Shown: positions 9,063-17,958, counted from the stretch's first letter. The stretch: DNA of 64,000 nucleotides from Hymenobacter sedentarius (GCF_001507645.1 NZ_CP013909.1:1054001-1118000), one strand, 5' to 3'. Numbers and translations: made by a program. Notes: generated by a model from the letters alone, not told the origin.

Positions 9063-9096
9063 AAAAAGGGCCGCTCCCGAAGGTACGGCCCTTTTC
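9063..9096 (-). terminator. Terminator of the ppiD gene
   Basis: Stem AAAAGGGCCG / CGGCCCTTTT with a 12-base loop, just after the ppiD stop and before the TPR gene. Confidence 0.8.
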
Positions 9097-9115
9097 AAAT
9101 TTGTGGATTGACGTC

Positions 9116-11242
9116 CTAGAAAAACTTCGTGCGGCTGTCTTTCACGTTGGCGTGGGCCTTGATGGCCTCGTAAATCTTGCCGTCCTGCTGCTGGGCACGC
9201 TGCTGCGCCAGCTGCTGCTGCACGGCTTTCAGGTTGGTGTTGGGCGTGGCGGGTGGGGTCACGCTCACCGGCTCAACTACCAGCACGCCCTGCTCGCCCT
9301 GGATGGGGGCCGACTTCTGGCCGGGCTTCAAGGCAAACGCTTTGCCCACCGCCAAGGGCTCGAAGCCCACGTTGGTAAGGTTGCCCTGGCCCAGCACTAC
9401 GTCGGCGGCGGTGCCGACCTGGGCCGTGGGGCCGTACTTGGAGGCCATTTCCTCCAGCGTACCCGCCTTCGGCAGCTTGGCCATGATTTGCTTGGCCTTC
9501 TCTTCGTTGCGCACCAGCGCCGAAAGCTCGGGCTTCAGGTTGGTTACCGTGGCGGTGCCTTTGGCGCGCTCGTCGGTGAGGGCGGCAATCACGTACTGGT
9601 CGCCCATCTCGTATACTTCCGAGATGTCGCCCACTTTGGTTTCGGCGCCGTTCTGGTTGAAGCCGAAGGCCCAACGCACCAGCTCACGCGCGTTCTGCAG
9701 GTTGTTGACGGTGCGGGCGCTGCGGTCCAGGTTTTTGGCCTCCTGCTTTACCAGGGTCTTGTCCTTGGTCACGAGCTTGCGGAAGCTCTCCAGGTCGGTG
9801 GCTTCGCCTTTCAGCTGCTGCGCCTTGGCGTAAGCGGCTTCGCGGGTGGCATCGCTGGGGGTAATGCTCTTCTTCACCTCAGCCACCTGATAGGTTTGCT
9901 TGGTGGGAGCCGCCGTGATTTTGATTACGTGGTAGCCAAACGAGGTTTCCACCACGTTGGGGAGCAGGCCGGGAGCGGTGGCGCCGAAAATAGCTTTTTC
10001 GAACTCGGGCACCATGCGGCCCTGGCCAAACCAGCCCAAGTCGCCGCCCTGCTCCTTGGTGCCGTCGGTTCCGAACTGACGGGCCATGGCGGCGAAGTCG
10101 GCGCCGGCTTTGATTTTCTTGAGGATGTCCTGGGCCTTGGCTTTCGCGGCGGCTTTGGCTTCGGGCGTGGTGCCTTCGGGCTTGATGAGGATGTGGCTGG
10201 CGCGGGCCGCGGCCTGCTTGCCGGTGCCCACCCCGGTTACCTTATACAGCGAGTACGTGCCGTTTTCAGCGTAAGGGCCATACACTTTGCCTTGGGCCAG
10301 GGGCAGCTGCTTGCGCAGTTGCTCGGGCAGGTCGGCGGGGCTGCGGAACGCCTTGTTGTAGGGCTGCTCCGAATTCTGCATCACAAACAGCGAGTCGACC
10401 GGGGCCGAGGCAAACTGCGTGGCCAACTCCGCAATCGAAGTCTTTACGGAAGCGCTGTCCTCTTTCGAGGGCACCACCGGGATGGTGATGTACTCCACCG
10501 AGCGGCCGTCTTCTACTTTGTACTTGCTCTGGTTCTTGTCGAGGTAAGCCTGGAGCTGAGCGTCGGTCACTTTCACGGCCGAGTCGGAAATGCTGGCGTA
10601 GGGCACGAACAGGTACTTCACCATGGCCTTGGTGCCTTGCGAAGTGTCGTAGCGCTTGGCTTCGGCGGTGGTCACGTACACCGAGTTTTTCAGCAGGGCG
10701 TTGTACTTGTTGGCCAGGCGCTCGGCGGGGAGGTTGGCTTCGAAGTTGTGCCAAGCGGCCTGGTTTTCGGGAGGCAGCTTATCGAGGTTTTTCAGGTACT
10801 CAATCAGGCGGGCTTTGTCGAACTGACCCGTTTTCTGGTCGGTAAAGGCCTGCTTGATGCCGTTGTTGATGTTGTCGCCCTGCACCATGTCCACCAGTTC
10901 GTCGTCCGATACGGTCAGGCCCAATTTCTCCCACTCGGGCTGGAAAGCCAGGCGGTAAATGGTCTGGTTCCAGGCCTGGTCGCGCAGGTAGCCGAGGGCT
11001 TGCTCGTCGGGCTGGCGCTGCTGCTGTGCGATAAACGCTTGCTTGGCTTGCTCGAGGGCGTTGTTGTAATCGGCCAGCTCCACTTTTTGGCCAGCCACCT
11101 CGCCTACTACTTGGTCGTTGCGGTTGAAAAGCCGGTTTTTGCCGCCTACCAGGTCGCCGCCCACAATAAAGAGCAGCATGCCGACGGCCACAAGGCCTAC
11201 CGCTACGCCTGATTTTTCTCGAATCGTGTTAATTAAAGCCAT
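9116..11242 (-). CDS. ppiD: Peptidylprolyl isomerase, PpiD/SurA type
   Basis: 708 residues. One N-terminal membrane helix (about 12-32, GVAVGLVAVGMLLFIVGGDL) anchors a large periplasmic part. A SurA_N-like helical region follows. A parvulin domain lies around 340-460 (ASHILIKPEGTTPE, FAAMARQFGTDGTKEQGGDLGWF, TSFGYHVIKI), then a second, weaker parvulin-like or C-terminal domain. PpiD acts at the Sec exit as a chaperone for outer membrane and secreted proteins. It lies in the conserved coaX - OMP - lptC - ppiD neighbourhood of Bacteroidota, which links it to envelope biogenesis. The start MALINTIREKSG is typical. Confidence 0.93.
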   Translation of the reverse strand: MALINTIREKSGVAVGLVAVGMLLFIVGGDLVGGKNRLFNRNDQVVGEVAGQKVELADYNNALEQAKQAFIAQQQRQPDEQALGYLRDQAWNQTIYRLAFQPEWEKLGLTVSDDELVDMVQGDNINNGIKQAFTDQKTGQFDKARLIEYLKNLDKLPPENQAAWHNFEANLPAERLANKYNALLKNSVYVTTAEAKRYDTSQGTKAMVKYLFVPYASISDSAVKVTDAQLQAYLDKNQSKYKVEDGRSVEYITIPVVPSKEDSASVKTSIAELATQFASAPVDSLFVMQNSEQPYNKAFRSPADLPEQLRKQLPLAQGKVYGPYAENGTYSLYKVTGVGTGKQAAARASHILIKPEGTTPEAKAAAKAKAQDILKKIKAGADFAAMARQFGTDGTKEQGGDLGWFGQGRMVPEFEKAIFGATAPGLLPNVVETSFGYHVIKITAAPTKQTYQVAEVKKSITPSDATREAAYAKAQQLKGEATDLESFRKLVTKDKTLVKQEAKNLDRSARTVNNLQNARELVRWAFGFNQNGAETKVGDISEVYEMGDQYVIAALTDERAKGTATVTNLKPELSALVRNEEKAKQIMAKLPKAGTLEEMASKYGPTAQVGTAADVVLGQGNLTNVGFEPLAVGKAFALKPGQKSAPIQGEQGVLVVEPVSVTPPATPNTNLKAVQQQLAQQRAQQQDGKIYEAIKAHANVKDSRTKFF

Positions 11243-11419
11243 TTACTTGTCAAAAGAATCGAAGTCTTGAGTGGGTCAAAAGAGGCGCAAAATAACCAGA
11301 ATTTGGCCGGCTATCAAAGTTTTACCTGATTTTAAGTCCCGAAGCGCCGCGGTTAAAACCTCCCGGTTGTGAATTAGCCCAACGCTAGGCCCGCGGCCAG
11401 TGCCAAGGGGGCGCCGGCG

Positions 11420-11683
11420 CTACCGGCGTTTTTTGGTCGATTTGGCGGGGGTTTTGGCCCGGGCTTGCTTGGCCAGCCGGGCTTCTTCCTCGGCTACTTT
11501 GGCCGCCACCCGCTCCTGCTGCCGCCAATAGAGCAGGGGCATCCAGCAGAGCATCGACACCATGAAAATCCAGTAGTTGGCCGCCAGGTCGTTGAACAGT
11601 ATCGTCTGGTAGATGCCGATAACCAGCGCCACCACGCCCACGGCGAAAAGGACGGTGCGCAGAAGGGATTTGTCGAAAGTCAT
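11420..11683 (-). CDS. Small two-helix membrane protein with basic tail
   Basis: 87 residues: two transmembrane helices (about 8-26 and 36-52, LLRTVLFAVGVVALVIGIYQ and YWIFMVSMLCWMPLLYW) and a charged, Lys/Ala-rich tail (RLAKQARAKTPAKSTKKRR). It sits between lptC and ppiD in an envelope-biogenesis cluster on the same strand, probably in that operon. No named family recognised. The basic tail may contact lipids or nucleic acid, but that is guesswork. Confidence 0.75.
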   Translation of the reverse strand: MTFDKSLLRTVLFAVGVVALVIGIYQTILFNDLAANYWIFMVSMLCWMPLLYWRQQERVAAKVAEEEARLAKQARAKTPAKSTKKRR

Positions 11684-11751
11684 GGGAGAAATGGTAAAGG
11701 TGGGCTACCTGGCAAACCCAAATCCTAGGCCTTGGGTGCCGACGCGGGGCC

Positions 11752-12357
11752 CTACTGCGGGGCCGAGTTAGCTTGCGGAGGGGCCGTAACGGCCGGAGCC
11801 GGCGCCACCGCGGGCGCCGCAAACACGCCTTCCGGCCGCAGAATCCGGTATCGGGAGAAGTTCTGGTTTGCCGTCAGGCCGTAGCCCGTCAGGTATTCCG
11901 TGGGCGTGGTTACCTTCACAAACATGGTGGAGTCGGTGTAAATCAGCGCCTTGTTTTTATCATAAAACAGCTCCTCCGTGTTCATGCGCTGTTCTTGCGG
12001 CACGTTCACGACCTCCACGGCGCCGCGCATGATGTAGAGGTTCTTGGCCTTGTCAACTTTGCCGTACTTGGCCGTTAGGGTGTTTATCACCCGCTTCAGG
12101 CCATCGGATGAATAAAACGTGACCGTCATTCCCTTGGGGTAGAGAATGTCGCCGTTCTCAAATTGCTGCTCCAGCGGCGCGGTGAGCTGAAACTTGAGCT
12201 TGGCCGAGTCGCTGACCAGTGTCAGCACGTTGGTGGTTTCCATCAGCGGGCCGGTGTACACCAGCCGGGGGCCCGTGGCAGCCTTCTTGTCGCAACCCAC
12301 CAAGCCCAACAGGGCGAGCAGTATCGCGCTTCCCGCCGCGTGCCTGAGTCCGTACAA
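11752..12357 (-). CDS. lptC: LPS export protein LptC (lipoprotein form)
   Basis: 201 residues. An N-terminal lipobox (LLALLGLVGC, Cys 22) indicates a lipoprotein rather than the transmembrane anchor of E. coli LptC. The body has the beta-jellyroll pattern of LptC/OstA (KLKFQLTAPLEQQFENGDILYPKGM, GAVEVVNVPQEQRMNTEELFYDKNKALIYTDS). It takes LPS from LptBFG and hands it to LptA. No ATG or GTG gives the lipobox; TTG at 12357 is the only suitable start, nine codons after the stop of the upstream gene and in the same frame. That suggests translational coupling. The C-terminus is Pro/Ala-rich. Confidence 0.88.
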   Translation of the reverse strand: MYGLRHAAGSAILLALLGLVGCDKKAATGPRLVYTGPLMETTNVLTLVSDSAKLKFQLTAPLEQQFENGDILYPKGMTVTFYSSDGLKRVINTLTAKYGKVDKAKNLYIMRGAVEVVNVPQEQRMNTEELFYDKNKALIYTDSTMFVKVTTPTEYLTGYGLTANQNFSRYRILRPEGVFAAPAVAPAPAVTAPPQANSAPQ

Positions 12358-12384
12358 TTCGATGAAACCGTTAATAGCCGTGAG

Positions 12385-13722
12385 TTATTGCAAGCGCCGC
12401 TTGATAAACCAGCGGTTGTTGAGCGTGATGCCCAACTGCCCGCGGATGTAGCTTTCCTGCACGTTGCTGGTGCCTGCGCTCGCGTTGAGAATGTCGGTGT
12501 TGCCGCGCACGCCGTACGTGAAGCCCAGGCTGAACGTAGTGGCTTCCAGCGGCGTGGCCGTGGGCAGCGGGAACGCAAAACCCCAGCTCACGGCGCGGTC
12601 ATACAGCATCTTGCCGCCCGGCTGGTACGGAAGCTGCGCCATGCTCAGGCCGGCGCGGTACGTTACGCGGCGGAAGTAATGGTCAACCGACGCCGGCTCC
12701 GGCGTCAGCTCACCGCCGAGGCCCACGCGCACCGTGTTGTTCAGGGGCGTGCCTTTGTCGCCGAAGCTGGTAAACTTCGACCACTGCTGCTGCGACGCAT
12801 CGGCGTTGATGCTCCAGTTCTTGTCGTTGTCGAAGCTGATACCTACCTGCGCCAGGGTGGGCACGTAGGTGCTGCCGCGCACGTCGCTTACGGGCGTTGC
12901 CGTGCCAATAAGCGTTCCGTCGAGGTTTTCCTGCTCCTGGGTTTTCACTTGTTGTCCGTTCAGGTTGTGCCCGAAGCTGTACACGCCGGCCAGGTTCATG
13001 CTCAGGTCTTTGCCCACCTTCTGGCGGTAGTGCGCCCCGGCTCGGAAAGCGAAGTCCGAGTAGCGAGTATGGGTCCGGCTCACCGAATTCACCAGCTGGT
13101 CAGTGCTATTGGCAATCTGGATGGTGGTGCCGGTGGTCTCGTCCACCACGCCAAACATGTAGGAAGCCGTCAGGCCCACCGTAAATGCCTTGGTGATGCG
13201 GAAACCCTGGCCGAAATAGGCCTCCGAGACCCCGCCCTTTCCCTTGTACTGCTTCAGCACCTGGGTAAGCACCGGCGTGCCCGCTACTTCCTGGATGGTG
13301 TTCGACTCGTAATCGACGGCGCTTACCGGCTTCAGGCCCACGGCCGCGCCCCACTTGCTGCTTAGGGGCACCGATAAGGCAAAGTAGCCCAGGTTGGCGC
13401 TGCCGCTGCGGCTGGAGGAACTGGCGTTTTTCACGGTCTTGTACTGCCCGTTGTAGCCTGCCTCAAACGTGGTACGGCCCGTGTAGTACAGCAAGGCCGG
13501 ATTCAATTCATTCACATTGACGGCATTAGGCGCTGCCAGTCCTGCGCCGCCCATGCCCATCTGGCGTACGCCGCCGGTGTTGGCGTTGAACTCGCCCAGT
13601 CCGATGCGGGAGTACGGCGAGTTGCCCAGGCCCTGCGCTTGCGCGCTTCCAGCTCCCAACACCGCCACGCCGGCCAGCACCAGACCCAAACGCAGGCGCA
13701 CCATCTCTTTATTTGACAACAT
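12385..13722 (-). CDS. Outer membrane beta-barrel protein, FadL/OmpP1-like
   Basis: 445 residues with a signal peptide (about 1-29, ending GSAQAQ). It opens with NSPYSRIGLGEF and the motif MGMGGAGLAAPNAVNVNELNPA, like the hatch region of FadL/OmpP1-type barrels, then alternating amphipathic strands to the end. Such proteins move hydrophobic molecules across the outer membrane. In Bacteroidota this gene typically lies between coaX and lptC, as here. It overlaps coaX by 14 bases (translational coupling) and is followed by lptC after 27 bases. The substrate is unknown. Confidence 0.85.
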   Translation of the reverse strand: MLSNKEMVRLRLGLVLAGVAVLGAGSAQAQGLGNSPYSRIGLGEFNANTGGVRQMGMGGAGLAAPNAVNVNELNPALLYYTGRTTFEAGYNGQYKTVKNASSSSRSGSANLGYFALSVPLSSKWGAAVGLKPVSAVDYESNTIQEVAGTPVLTQVLKQYKGKGGVSEAYFGQGFRITKAFTVGLTASYMFGVVDETTGTTIQIANSTDQLVNSVSRTHTRYSDFAFRAGAHYRQKVGKDLSMNLAGVYSFGHNLNGQQVKTQEQENLDGTLIGTATPVSDVRGSTYVPTLAQVGISFDNDKNWSINADASQQQWSKFTSFGDKGTPLNNTVRVGLGGELTPEPASVDHYFRRVTYRAGLSMAQLPYQPGGKMLYDRAVSWGFAFPLPTATPLEATTFSLGFTYGVRGNTDILNASAGTSNVQESYIRGQLGITLNNRWFIKRRLQ

Positions 13723-14449
13723 GATAAGCTAAAATCCGATTAAGGCCGAGCAGCACCAGCTCAGGCACAACAAAGATACGAGCCGGGAGCCGGGCCGCCA
13801 GAAAAGCCGCGTCGCCCCCCGTGAGCAGCACCCCCAGCCCCGGGTAGCGCTGCTGATACTGAGCCACGAAGCCCATGATTTCGGCCACGGTGCCGTTCAC
13901 CACGCCACTCAGCAGGCTCCCTGTAGTGGAGTCGCCCGTGAGCGGAATCGTTGCATCGGGCACCGGCAGCTCCAGCAGCGGCAGCCGTCCCGTGAATGCG
14001 TGCAAGGCCCGAAACCGCATGCCCAAGCCCGGCCCAATGCTGCCGCCGTGGTAGGTGCCATCGGCCGTTACCAGGTCGCATTTCAGGGCCGTGCCCGCAT
14101 CGACGATAAGCGTGGGCTGCCCCGGCCGCAGCCCGGCCGCGCCCACTGCCGCCGCCAGCCGGTCGGCGCCCAGCGTGTGCGGGGTGGCATAAGCGTTGCG
14201 CAACGGTATGGCCGTGGTGGCCGGCGAAAAAGTCAGCAGTTCGCCCGGCACCAGCGCCCGCAGCTCGTCGGTCCGCAGCGCCGCATCTTCGGCCACGGAG
14301 GCGACAATGACGTGCTGCGGCTGCCACTGCGTTACCATTTCCCGCACCTGCCCCGCCGTGAGACCAGTAGCCATTTCCCGCAAAGTTGAGCCATCAAAGC
14401 AGCCGGCTTTCACCGCGGTATTGCCAATGTCGAGCGCGAGGGTATGCAT
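13709..14449 (-). CDS. coaX: Type III pantothenate kinase CoaX
   Basis: 246 residues, normal length. The ASKHA-fold signatures are visible: LALDIGNTAVKAGCF at the N-terminus (phosphate loop), GADRLAAAVGA in the middle and LIVDAGTALKCDLV with the catalytic-type Asp. It phosphorylates pantothenate, the first step of coenzyme A synthesis, and this type needs a monovalent cation and is insensitive to CoA. First gene of the operon coaX - OMP - lptC - small membrane protein - ppiD. The start MHTLALDIGNT is typical. Confidence 0.95.
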   Translation of the reverse strand: MHTLALDIGNTAVKAGCFDGSTLREMATGLTAGQVREMVTQWQPQHVIVASVAEDAALRTDELRALVPGELLTFSPATTAIPLRNAYATPHTLGADRLAAAVGAAGLRPGQPTLIVDAGTALKCDLVTADGTYHGGSIGPGLGMRFRALHAFTGRLPLLELPVPDATIPLTGDSTTGSLLSGVVNGTVAEIMGFVAQYQQRYPGLGVLLTGGDAAFLAARLPARIFVVPELVLLGLNRILAYHVVK

Positions 14450-14474
14450 TTAATAAATTGAGCTACTACAAAAC

Positions 14475-14571
14475 AGAACGTCATGTTGAGCTGGCCGAAG
14501 CATCTTGCCCGCGGTAGTAATCAAATTACTTCCCCGGTAAAGATGCCTCGGCCAGCTCAGCATGACGTTCT
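14475..14571. repeat. REP-like palindromic repeat
   Basis: Arms 14475-14506 and 14540-14571 are 32 bases with two mismatches (core GTCATGTTGAGCTGGCCGAA). It belongs to the same family as the element at 6996 but has a different stem middle. It lies between coaX and the pseudouridine synthase gene. Confidence 0.8.
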
Positions 14572-14599
14572 AGTTCCAGTCAAAAAGCCTGTTCGCTGA

Positions 14600-16609
14600 T
14601 TACAAGAAGTACTTCAAGCGAATAACTTCCTGCTCGCTCAGGAAGCGCCACTTGCCGCGGGGCAGGTCCTTCTTTGTGAGGCCGGCGTACTGCACGCGGT
14701 CCAGGGCTACCACTTCGTAGCCGAGGTGCTCGAAGATGCGGCGCACAATGCGATTCCGCCCAATGTGGATTTCGATGCCTACAAAGTGCGGGTTGCCGGC
14801 CACTACGGCCACGTCGTCCACTACGGCTTTGCCGTCTTCCAGCTCCACGCCTTCGGCAATCTTGCGCAGGTCGTCTTCGGCCAGGGGCTGGCTTAGCTCA
14901 ACCTGGTAAATTTTCTTGTTTTTGTGCGAGGGGTGCGACAGCTTCTGGGCTACTTCGCCGTCGTTGGTGAAGAGTAGCAGGCCCGTGGTGTTGCGGTCGA
15001 GCCGGCCCACCGGGAAAATCCGCTCTTTCGAGGCGCTGGCCACCAGCTCCATCACCGTGCGGCGGCCTTCGGGGTCCTCCGTGGTCGTGATAAAGTCCTT
15101 GGGCTTGTTGAGCAGCACGTACACCGACTTCTCGCGGTTGAGGTTAGTCTTGCCATACTGCACGGTGTCGGTGGGCTGCACTTTGTAGCCCATCTCCGTT
15201 ACCACTTCGCCGTTCACCTTGATTTCGCCGGCGGCAATCAGCGCGTCGGCCTCGCGGCGCGAGCAGATGCCGGCGTTGGCGATGTAGCGGTTCAGGCGCA
15301 GCTCGTCGGTGCCGAAGTCTTCGTCCTCTTCCCGGCGGCGCTTGTTGCCGCGGGTTTTGTCGTTTTCGTAGTGCTTGAGGTTCTTGTAGTCGGGCGCCTC
15401 GCCGGGCCGCTCGCCGTAGCGGGGCTTGTCGGCGCGGTTGTCCTGCACCACCGGGCGGGCAGCACGGGGCTTGTCGATGCTGGCACCGTAGCCGGTACCC
15501 GAGCGGCGCACGCTGCGCTCCTGCGCTTTCAGGGCCTCGCGGCGCTCGGCAAAGCTGCCGGGCGCGGGCGTCCACTTCTCCGTGCTGCGCTTCTCGTAGC
15601 CGCCGGGGCGCTCCCCCGTGCTGCGGCTGGCGCCGAAGGTGGCGTTCTCCCGCTTGCCAAAAGCACCGGGCGTGAACTTCCGGCCGAAGGCAGCTTCATC
15701 ACCCCGACGGTCGGCATCGCTGCCGCCGGCGAAGTCACCCCGCGGGCCACGCTCCTCGCGGGCCTGCGGCGGGTTGGCTTCGAACGGCCGCGCCGACCGA
15801 ATGGGCCGGTTGGGTCCGCGCTCCTCGCTGCGCTGGAAATCTTCCGGCTCGCGGGGCGTGCTGCGGCCAAAGCTGCCGCCGCTGCGGGGTGCGCTGGATT
15901 CGTTTGGCTCGTTGGGGTTTTGCTTCTGGAACTTGCGGTTACGCTCGCCGGGCAAGCCACGGGGCACGGCCTTCTCGCCTTCGCGGCGGTAGGGCTGGCC
16001 GTTCCAGTTCTCCTTGGGCTGATACTCGCGGATGGGACGCGCCGGGGCCGAAGCCGGGCCATGCTGCTCGCCGCGGTCGCTGCCGAAGCTGCCGCGCTCA
16101 CTGCGCTCGGGACGCGGCTCGGCGGTACGGCCGTAGCTGGTGCCAGTGCGCTGCTCCTTGCCTAAGCGAGGACGCTCGCTGCGCTCGGACCGGTCGCCGC
16201 CGGGGCGGAAGCCGCCTTGCTCGCGCTGGCCGTATTCTTTGTTACCGAAGCTCTTGCCGCCAAAGCCTTTGTTAAAGCCACCCTCACGGTTGCCGCCACC
16301 GGCGCCGTAGGTGCGCTTCTCGCCATCGCCAAAGCTACGGCCGCCACCAAAGGCCCCATTGGAAGGGCGGCCAAAGGCACCGTTGGTAGCTGGGCGCCCA
16401 AATGCGCCATTGGTAGCAGGCCGGCCATTGCCAGGCCGGGCCGAAGAGTAGCCGCCGCGGTCGCCGCCACGGTCACGGTCGCCGCCGCGGCCGGCCGGCC
16501 CACCGGCGTTCGAACGCTCGCTCTTGCCACCGCCGAAACCGCCCGGGCCCCCTGCATTGCGGCCGCCGCGACGGTCCGCTTTATCGTCTGAAAAATGTTT
16601 TTTGCCCAT
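14600..16609 (-). CDS. RluB/RsuA-family rRNA pseudouridine synthase with long RG-rich N-terminus
   Basis: 669 residues. The last 240 or so are a standard pseudouridine synthase: an S4 RNA-binding domain (ELRLNRYIANAGICSRREAD, near 430) and a catalytic domain with the signature GRLDRNTTGLLLFTNDG, whose Asp is the nucleophile. The first 420 residues are disordered and dominated by Arg, Gly, Ser and Glu (GDRDRGGDRGG, repeated PATNGAFGR). It converts a uridine of 23S (or 16S) rRNA to pseudouridine; the exact site cannot be told. The tail probably adds RNA binding. Single gene; its C-terminal end lies close to the repeat at 14475-14571. Confidence 0.9.
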   Translation of the reverse strand: MGKKHFSDDKADRRGGRNAGGPGGFGGGKSERSNAGGPAGRGGDRDRGGDRGGYSSARPGNGRPATNGAFGRPATNGAFGRPSNGAFGGGRSFGDGEKRTYGAGGGNREGGFNKGFGGKSFGNKEYGQREQGGFRPGGDRSERSERPRLGKEQRTGTSYGRTAEPRPERSERGSFGSDRGEQHGPASAPARPIREYQPKENWNGQPYRREGEKAVPRGLPGERNRKFQKQNPNEPNESSAPRSGGSFGRSTPREPEDFQRSEERGPNRPIRSARPFEANPPQAREERGPRGDFAGGSDADRRGDEAAFGRKFTPGAFGKRENATFGASRSTGERPGGYEKRSTEKWTPAPGSFAERREALKAQERSVRRSGTGYGASIDKPRAARPVVQDNRADKPRYGERPGEAPDYKNLKHYENDKTRGNKRRREEDEDFGTDELRLNRYIANAGICSRREADALIAAGEIKVNGEVVTEMGYKVQPTDTVQYGKTNLNREKSVYVLLNKPKDFITTTEDPEGRRTVMELVASASKERIFPVGRLDRNTTGLLLFTNDGEVAQKLSHPSHKNKKIYQVELSQPLAEDDLRKIAEGVELEDGKAVVDDVAVVAGNPHFVGIEIHIGRNRIVRRIFEHLGYEVVALDRVQYAGLTKKDLPRGKWRFLSEQEVIRLKYFL

Positions 16610-16731
16610 GGGGAAAAGTTGCTTGCCGTATCGCTACGGTATGATAAAAAACGTGGTGGTCAGTGCTCAGTTCCTGGCTACCGACCTACTAAGCGCCCGG
16701 CGTCCGAAATGATTCACTTAAGGTAAAAGCA

Positions 16732-16785
16732 AAAGCCCGAACCTGCCAGCCGGCCGCCGCAGCGCCGGCCCACAGGTTCGGGCCT
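16732..16785 (-). terminator. Terminator of the DksA-like gene
   Basis: Outer arms AGCCCGAACCTG / CAGGTTCGGGCC (11 of 12 pairs) enclose an inner GC-rich hairpin. T-rich sequence (TTTTGCTTTT) follows on the minus strand, 17 bases past the stop at 16802. Confidence 0.75.
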
Positions 16786-16801
16786 CGGGCCATTGTGCGA
16801 A

Positions 16802-17185
16802 CTAGTCGCGGCGCGCCATTTTGGCTTCGATGGAGTGCTGGGTGTGCGGTACGGCCCGCAGGCGCTCCTTCGGAATCAGTTTGCCCGTGCCGATGCACAC
16901 GCCGTAGGTGCCGTTTTTGATACGAACCTGGGCGTTTTCGAGCTGTTGGATGAACTTCATCTGGCGCGAAGCCAGCTGGTTCATGCTTTCTTTCTCGGCC
17001 GTTTCGGCGCCGTCTTCCAGGACCTTGGCCGAAGAAGCAGTGGTATCGGTGCCGGTGTCGTTGCTCCGGTTCAGGGTTTCTTTAATGAATGACAACTCCT
17101 TACGGGCCGCCGTCAGTTTTTCCTGAATAATCTGGTCGAACTCATTCAAGTCTTCCCGGGAATAGCGAATGTTGTCGTCGTTCAT
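16802..17185 (-). CDS. DksA/TraR-family protein with degenerate zinc finger
   Basis: 127 residues. The N-terminal two thirds form a long helical hairpin (DLNEFDQIIQEKLTAARKELSFIKE ... MNQLASRQMKFIQQLENAQVRIKNGTYGVC), as in DksA/TraR proteins. The C-terminus has the family pattern YGVCIGTGKLIPKERLRAVPHTQ, but only one of the four zinc-binding cysteines remains (GTG and HTQ replace others), so zinc binding is unlikely. Family members bind RNA polymerase in its secondary channel and modify stringent-response transcription; here this is inferred. Many Bacteroidota have such Cys-poor forms. A TAACTTTG element lies about 150 bases upstream (17336-17343). Confidence 0.85.
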   Translation of the reverse strand: MNDDNIRYSREDLNEFDQIIQEKLTAARKELSFIKETLNRSNDTGTDTTASSAKVLEDGAETAEKESMNQLASRQMKFIQQLENAQVRIKNGTYGVCIGTGKLIPKERLRAVPHTQHSIEAKMARRD

Positions 17186-17335
17186 CGAAGGTGGTAAAAA
17201 AGAAATATGGGAGAGGTTGGGTCGTCACCGCTAGGCAACTCTCCGGCAACACCACCGGATACTAAATGGTTTGCCCGAGTCTAAGTGGACTTATTGCCAC
17301 AAGCTGAAGCGGTTGAATGCTTGATTTTGCGGGCT

Positions 17336-17343
17336 CAAAGTTA
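17336..17343 (-). promoter_or_regulatory. -7 promoter element (TAACTTTG)
   Basis: Minus-strand TAACTTTG, about 150 bases before the DksA-like start, matches TAnnTTTG. The implied leader of about 150 bases has no recognised riboswitch. Confidence 0.4.
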
Positions 17344-17373
17344 CGTAGCGCGGCGAGCTTTCCTCTTGTTCTG

Positions 17374-17850
17374 CTAAAAACCTAACATTTGGATAGCAGC
17401 CACAGCGGCTTCCACGCCCTTATTGCCGTGCTTGCCGCTGGCCCGGTCCCAGGCCTGCTCCAACGTATTGGTCGTGACTAGGCCAAAAATGACCGGCTTG
17501 TTGAACTTCAGGCCCACCTGGGTGATGCCTTGGGCTACGGCGTGGCAGATGTAGTCGTCGTGCTTGGTTTCGCCCCGAATCACCACCCCCAGGCAAATGA
17601 CGGCGTCCATCTCGTCGTGTTGGGCCAGAAACTGCGCGCCTAGCGTGAGCTCGAAGCTGCCCGGCACGGTGTTGCGGTAGATATTTTCCGCTTTGGCCCC
17701 GTGCTTGAGCAAGGTATCGTACGCCCCGGCGCTGAGCACGTCGGTGATTTCGCGGTTCCACTCGGCCACCACCAGCCCAAAGCGCTTTTCGCTGATATCG
17801 GTAAAATTGGAAGCGTCATAGTCGCTGAGGTTTTGCAAAGCAGTAGCCAT
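17374..17850 (-). CDS. ribH: 6,7-dimethyl-8-ribityllumazine synthase
   Basis: 158 residues, the usual length. Recognisable active-site parts: VVAEWNREITD near the N-terminus, PGSFELTLGAQFL in the middle, and GVVIRGETKHDDYICHAVAQGI, which contains the conserved catalytic histidine. It condenses the ribitylamino-uracil with dihydroxybutanone phosphate in the penultimate step of riboflavin synthesis. No other rib gene and no FMN riboswitch-like leader was seen nearby. It follows the TPR gene at 18023 on the same strand but is separated by a terminator. Confidence 0.96.
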   Translation of the reverse strand: MATALQNLSDYDASNFTDISEKRFGLVVAEWNREITDVLSAGAYDTLLKHGAKAENIYRNTVPGSFELTLGAQFLAQHDEMDAVICLGVVIRGETKHDDYICHAVAQGITQVGLKFNKPVIFGLVTTNTLEQAWDRASGKHGNKGVEAAVAAIQMLGF

Positions 17851-17958
17851 GTCAGGGGGTAGTCAGGGTTAGAAATAAAAATCGAGGTTGAGCCAACGGC
17901 GGTTTCGGTGGGCAGCCTCCTTAAGAGGAAGCTGGGAATAAGGTTTGCGCTGCGAGCT

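Noticed and set aside
8966-11212. 748-codon open frame on the plus strand
   Set aside because: It is antisense to ppiD, is dominated by Leu/Gly/Val/His from reversed codon bias, and shows no family pattern.
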